Below, piece after piece: positions 60,351-64,000 of a stretch of 64,000 nucleotides of DNA. The position numbers and the translations under genes are program-made. Origin of the DNA: an uncultured Rothia sp. (GTDB taxonomy: Bacteria; Actinomycetota; Actinomycetes; Actinomycetales; Micrococcaceae); assembly GCF_916715725.1 (NCBI RefSeq), contig NZ_CAKAPD010000006.1, positions 59,077-123,076 on the forward strand. The letters run 5' to 3'. Within the stretch, counting starts at the first letter, position 1. Each line of letters starts with the position of its first letter. The notes beneath the pieces are model-generated. The model worked only from the letters and a program-made list of their open reading frames with translations. It was not told where the DNA came from and did no database searches.

Positions 60351-61139
60351 GTGACCTCGCAACCCAATATTCCCGCCAAATCCCTCGAAAACACCCCGAG
60401 CTACCCCACGTGGGTAACCGACGAACTTCTGCGCGACTACTACGACGCCGAATGGGGCATGCCCATCACCGACGAGCGGGGACTCTTCGAGGCCCTGAGC
60501 CTTGAAGCTTTTCAGGTGGGACTCTCTTGGCGAACGATTCTTGCCCGCCGCGAAGCATTTCGCCGCGCCTTCGAGGGTTTCGACCCCGAACGCGTGGCTG
60601 CGTTCACCGACCAGGATATTGCGCGACTTCTCCAGGACGAAGACATTATCCGTAACGAGCGGAAGATTCGCGCGGTCATCTCCAATGCGCGGCTGACCAT
60701 TCGGATGCGTGAGCTTGCCGCAACGCCCCGTGACGCCTCCACGGAGGATATTCGCCTTCCTCTTATCGCCCTCTCTTCTACCCCGGCCAAAGAGGATAGC
60801 ACCGAGGCGGCAAACACTCGCCGCCGTCGAGTTCGGACGCTAAGCCGCGAAGACCTGAACCGGATGCGTGAGCGCACCCTATCTGACGGCACGCGCATAC
60901 CGGGCGGGCTACCGGCGTGGCTGTGGTCTTTCGCGCCCAGCGAGACTATCACTCCGCATACTTTGGAGGATATTCCCACCGATACCGCTGAGTCCGCGCT
61001 TCTTGCAAAGTCTTTTAAAGCTCTAGGAGGGGTGTTTCTGGGGCCGGTGACCGCCTACGCACTCATGTGTGCGATCGGCATGGTGGACGCTCACCTGGTG
61101 GGTTCGCATCGGCGCGGCTGTTCGGGTCTTTTCGCCTAA
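60351..61139 (+). CDS. tag: DNA-3-methyladenine glycosylase I with altered zinc site and insertion
   Basis: 262 residues against 187 in E. coli. GTG start with GAGAGGAGAG. Core blocks YYDAEWGMPITDERGLFE, LEAFQVGLSWRTIL (catalytic Glu region), NERKIRAVISNA and WLWSFAP, FLGPVTAYALMCAIGMVDAHLVGS are clear. Of the four zinc ligands of the E. coli enzyme (Cys4, His17, His175, Cys179) only the third His remains; the others align with Pro or Tyr, Tyr and Ser. A roughly 60-residue charged insertion precedes the GGLPAWLW block. It excises 3-methyladenine from DNA. Confidence 0.9.
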   Translation: MTSQPNIPAKSLENTPSYPTWVTDELLRDYYDAEWGMPITDERGLFEALSLEAFQVGLSWRTILARREAFRRAFEGFDPERVAAFTDQDIARLLQDEDIIRNERKIRAVISNARLTIRMRELAATPRDASTEDIRLPLIALSSTPAKEDSTEAANTRRRRVRTLSREDLNRMRERTLSDGTRIPGGLPAWLWSFAPSETITPHTLEDIPTDTAESALLAKSFKALGGVFLGPVTAYALMCAIGMVDAHLVGSHRRGCSGLFA

Positions 61140-61179
61140 GCTTTGAGCCCCTGACGCGAAGGTGCACCCGGGCAGAGAA

Positions 61180-61217
61180 AAGCCGCGTGTTACTTCGGTG
61201 AAGTAAGCACGCGGCTT
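61180..61217. terminator. Terminator between tag and the DUF1304 gene
   Basis: 16-bp stem with one bulge (61180-61195 with 61201-61217, loop CGGTG). It separates convergent genes. Confidence 0.85.
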
Positions 61218-61276
61218 CTATGCGTTGAGAGCTTCCGCCCTGAGCTAGATTGTCGCAGAATCAAATCGTCGCAGGA

Positions 61277-61666
61277 TTAGAGCATCACGAAGAGGAAGAT
61301 CAGGGACAGCAGCGGCGGGGTCAGCTGGATCAGCGCCGGCTTACGCTTTGCCGGGGAGGTGAGGAACAGGTAGATACCTGCAATCGCCATGGAACCCAGG
61401 CCTGCGAACATGAGCGCCACGCCCACCTGCGGGGAGCCGAACCAGAAGGCAAGCAGGCCGGTTGCGGCGATCCAGGCGAGCATCAGGTTGTACAGGCCCT
61501 GGTTTGCTGCCATCTCCTTGGTGGACTCGGCGAATTCTTCGGTCATGCCGAAGGTTTCGCGACCCTTGGGCTTAGTCCAGAGGAAGGACTCGATGATCCA
61601 GATGTACACGTGAATAGCGATTGCTACGAAGGCAAAAACGGTGGTGACCGTTGCGAGTGCCTGCAT
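61277..61666 (-). CDS. DUF1304 membrane protein
   Basis: 129 residues, four membrane helices. The phrases HVYIWIIESFLW, FGMTEEFAESTKEMAANQGLYN and FAGLGSMAIAGIYL are typical of DUF1304. Function is unknown. A good GGAGAAACA site precedes the ATG. It is monocistronic. Confidence 0.9.
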   Translation of the reverse strand: MQALATVTTVFAFVAIAIHVYIWIIESFLWTKPKGRETFGMTEEFAESTKEMAANQGLYNLMLAWIAATGLLAFWFGSPQVGVALMFAGLGSMAIAGIYLFLTSPAKRKPALIQLTPPLLSLIFLFVML

Positions 61667-61820
61667 TGTTTCTCCTTAAGCAGTAGGTGTTCTATTAGGC
61701 ACCTGCCCGTTCTTTATTCTGGAGCACAACCTGTGGTGATGTTCAGAATCATGCAGGAGCAAGCACAAGAAGTAATTCTACGCTTCTTCCGGGCTTATCG
61801 GAACTTCCCTGAATATGCGT

Positions 61821-61878
61821 GAAACCCCTCGATTCGTCGTCTGCAGAGAAAATTGCAGGGTTCTCATCGAGGGGTTTC
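61821..61878 (-). terminator. Terminator of lctP
   Basis: Perfect 13-bp stem (61821-61833 with 61866-61878) with a 32-base loop, 34 bases past the lctP stop; pairing of flanking GCGT/ACGC extends it. Confidence 0.75.
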
Positions 61879-61911
61879 TACGCGGGGTTACGCCGAATCC
61901 GGTATCGGTCT

Positions 61912-63534
61912 TTAGCCCATCATGAGTGACAGGGTGAAGGACCAGACGCATACCAGGCCCAGCAGAATAGCGCTGTACTTGATGGACATGGAGGTGATCT
62001 TTGATTCCTCGCCGGCGCTGTTCACAGCCGCCGCCGCAATCGCGATGGACTGCGGGGAGACGATCTTGCCCATCACGCCACCGGCGGTGTTTGCGGCAAC
62101 GAGCAGGGTCGGATCAACAGCAATCTGGGCTGCGGTGGTGGACTGCAGACCCGCGAAGAGTACGTTAGCGTTGGTCACCGAGCCGGTCACGAACACGCCA
62201 ATCCAACCGATGATCGGGGACAGCAGCGGGAAGACCGGGCCAGCTGCCGCGAGCGCGAGCGCAATGGAGGTGGTCATACCGGCGTAGTTCATCACGTTTG
62301 CGACGGACATGACCAGGCAGATCATGAGGATCGGCATCTTCAGCTGGTTCCAGGTGCCGCCGAGTTCTTCGAAGGCCTCGCCCCAGCTGATGTTCGAGGT
62401 CAGGACGGTAATGATTGCAGCCACCAGAATTGCGGTGCCAGATGCGCCCAGGGTGTTCCAGGAGAACATCGCGGTCACGGTCTTGCCGGCGCCGGTGGTG
62501 ATGGCTTCGTGAATGCCGGGGATGGGGAATGCCAGGGTTGCGGCACCGAGCAGGCCGTTGGTTGCGAAGATCGGCTTCAGCGCGGTGGACCAGAGCAGGA
62601 TGGTTGCGGAGAGGAAGATGAAGGGGCTCCACGCCTTAACGATCTCAGCGCCGGTGTGCTTGACGCTCTGCTGAGCCTGAGCTTCTTCGAGGCTGGGTGC
62701 GGTGGATTCGCGGTAGATGTGCTTGGGCTGCCACTTCTGCATCACGAGCGCCAGGGCTACCAGGGAGAGCAACGGCGGGATGATGTCGACCAGTTCGGGC
62801 GAGCCGAGCAGCATCAGGATAGCCACCTGACCGCCGGAGAAGATCACGCCGGTCATGAGCGCTACGAGGCCGACTTCGCGGATGCCGCGGATGCCGTCCT
62901 GGATTGCAACCATCAGCAGCGGCACGATTGCCACGAAAATCTGCAGTACCGGAACCATACCTGCGGACAGGTGCGCGGTGTCGAGGCCACCAACCTTAGC
63001 TGCGGTGGTCACGGGAATACCGATAGCACCGTAGGCACCGGATGCGGCGTTAGCTACCAGTGCGAGCATGGATGCCTTGAGGGGGTTGAAGCCCAGGGAT
63101 ACCAGCAGTGCCGCGGAGATAGCAATCGGGATACCGAAGCCTGCCGCGCCTTCGATGAAGCCGCCGAAGCAGAAGGCGATCAGCAGCACCTGGATGCGCT
63201 GGTCATTAGAAATCGAGGAGACGGAGGAGCGCACGATGTCGAAGTTACCGGCGCGTACGGCAATGCGGTAGAGCCACACCGCCATGAGCACGATCCAGCC
63301 GATGGGCCATGCACCGGAGAGGAAACCGGAGAGGATAGAACCGGCGCCTGCGGTGATGGGCAGCCCGAAGACGGCGCAACCGATGATGAGGGTGGTACCG
63401 AGGGTCAGCAGTGCTGATTTGAGGCCGCTGAGTTTCAGGACGGTCAGGCCCAGCAGGAAGAGGACGATGGGTACTGCTGCGACCAGTGCGGAGAGCACCG
63501 GTGCGTTCAGCGGGTCGTAGGTTTGCTGCCACAT
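61912..63534 (-). CDS. lctP: L-lactate permease
   Basis: 540 residues, about 12-14 membrane helices. Opens MWQQTYDPLNAPVLSALVAAVPIVLFL, with the family block FGGFIEGAAGFGIPIAIS and late GVFVTGSVTNANVLFAGLQ. It imports lactate (and glycolate in homologues) with protons. Lactate is the main carbon source for Rothia-type oral bacteria living beside streptococci (inference). No lactate dehydrogenase is next to it in the window. Its leader carries a terminator-like hairpin. Confidence 0.95.
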   Translation of the reverse strand: MWQQTYDPLNAPVLSALVAAVPIVLFLLGLTVLKLSGLKSALLTLGTTLIIGCAVFGLPITAGAGSILSGFLSGAWPIGWIVLMAVWLYRIAVRAGNFDIVRSSVSSISNDQRIQVLLIAFCFGGFIEGAAGFGIPIAISAALLVSLGFNPLKASMLALVANAASGAYGAIGIPVTTAAKVGGLDTAHLSAGMVPVLQIFVAIVPLLMVAIQDGIRGIREVGLVALMTGVIFSGGQVAILMLLGSPELVDIIPPLLSLVALALVMQKWQPKHIYRESTAPSLEEAQAQQSVKHTGAEIVKAWSPFIFLSATILLWSTALKPIFATNGLLGAATLAFPIPGIHEAITTGAGKTVTAMFSWNTLGASGTAILVAAIITVLTSNISWGEAFEELGGTWNQLKMPILMICLVMSVANVMNYAGMTTSIALALAAAGPVFPLLSPIIGWIGVFVTGSVTNANVLFAGLQSTTAAQIAVDPTLLVAANTAGGVMGKIVSPQSIAIAAAAVNSAGEESKITSMSIKYSAILLGLVCVWSFTLSLMMG

Positions 63535-63622
63535 GGGGCGGGGTGTTCCTTTCGGTCTGTGCTTTAGGCGGTCGCTTCTTCCGGTACGGCGTCTGCGCTG
63601 TATGGAAGCGTTCGGGCCGCAT

Positions 63623-63667
63623 AAAAACCGATGGGCCCGGTCCTTGCGTCGTGGATGGGTCCATCGG
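63623..63667 (-). promoter_or_regulatory. Terminator-like hairpin in the lctP leader (possible attenuator)
   Basis: 11-bp stem with one mismatch (63628-63638 with 63657-63667; loop 18 bases), followed on the minus strand by TTTTTATG (63627-63620). It lies 89 bases upstream of the lctP start codon. Its form is that of an intrinsic terminator. Confidence 0.6.
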
Positions 63668-63847
63668 TGAAGCGTGATGGTCTTGAGCTACCGGGCGTTT
63701 GGTTACTTGACGTGGCGATATGCCGAGGCAATATACCGTGGCGCGGCGGCGGTGAGCGGAACCTTTCCCTCTCACTAGGTGCTCTTGACTTTATCTGTCT
63801 AAGCTAACAGGTCTTCTCCGAGACTTCAGGATAGGGTGACCTTAAGT

Positions 63848-63872
63848 GTGCATAAATGATACTTATGTGCAC
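63848..63872. promoter_or_regulatory. Quasi-palindrome upstream of lctP
   Basis: GTGCATAAA and TTATGTGCAC arms separated by six bases; also readable as two direct repeats CTTAxGTGxxCA. It could bind a GntR- or CRP-type regulator; none is assigned. Confidence 0.35.
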
Positions 63873-64000
63873 AATTGCGCTCCTTAGCCCCAAACATCCT
63901 CCCCAGCGCACAAACACAGAAATGCGAAAGCCCCCTCCTACCGAATGAACTGCGCCCCGAAACTTGGACGCATTAAATAATAGCCGCTACACGGCTTCCC

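Larger units (their letters stand above)
63535..64000. other. lctP upstream region
   Basis: 466 bases to the window edge with no credible gene. Contains the leader hairpin (63623-63667) and a 25-bp quasi-palindrome (63848-63872). No clear -10/-35 pair was found. Confidence 0.6.

Overview
The window is an ordinary-looking chromosomal stretch of a high-GC actinobacterium. The closest fit is the Micrococcaceae, most likely Rothia (R. mucilaginosa-like). This is inferred from an actinobacterial dcw cluster without ftsA or ddl, a mycothione reductase, a MurE substrate motif that does not look meso-DAP-specific, and gene order matching the Mycobacterium tuberculosis Rv2150-Rv2187 and Rv1826-Rv1830 neighbourhoods. 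I see no rRNA, tRNA, insertion sequence, prophage or CRISPR array.

Layout. (1) 1-25.4 kb, all on the minus strand: the division and cell wall cluster, read right to left as mraZ, rsmH, ftsL-like, ftsI, murE, murF, mraY, murD, ftsW, murG, murC, ftsQ, ftsZ, pgeF, yggS-like, sepF, yggT, divIVA/wag31, lspA, an rluD-type pseudouridine synthase and the 5' end of dnaE. Several divisome proteins (FtsW, FtsQ, FtsL, SepF) carry unusually long low-complexity extensions. A four-copy MraZ-box array lies upstream of mraZ, and terminator-like hairpins break the cluster on both sides of ftsW. (2) 26-38 kb: a DUF3040 membrane protein, dinB, a polyprenyl diphosphate synthase, an Rv2175c-like DNA-binding protein divergent from a PknL-like Ser/Thr kinase, class II DAHP synthase, a PlsC acyltransferase, an alpha/beta hydrolase and a FadD15-like acyl-CoA ligase, in the same relative order as in mycobacteria. 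This segment contains several minisatellites with a 15-bp unit. (3) 38-44 kb: mycothione reductase, an orphan ParA ATPase, two MerR regulators and gcvH. The gaps between gcvH and the two MerR genes fall where garA and a bifunctional nuclease gene sit in mycobacteria. One gap holds a terminator-ended, hairpin-rich stretch that could be a non-coding RNA; the other is AT-rich. (4) 44-57.5 kb: carbon catabolism. putA (proline) diverges from a LysR gene across a long inverted repeat. Next comes an unrecognised two-gene unit (beta-propeller plus Tat-exported protein). A SorC regulator diverges from glpD, which is followed by glpF and glpK (glycerol). (5) 58-64 kb: two small membrane proteins of unknown role, two alkylation-repair genes (ogt and a tag that has lost most of its zinc ligands), a DUF1304 protein and an L-lactate permease with a terminator-like hairpin in its leader.

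Together the right half describes an organism that burns lactate, glycerol and proline, which suits an oral or mucosal commensal (inference). The best candidates for something undescribed are the propeller/Tat two-gene unit, the structured intergenic region at 41995-42294, and the expanded, oppositely charged tails on divisome proteins.
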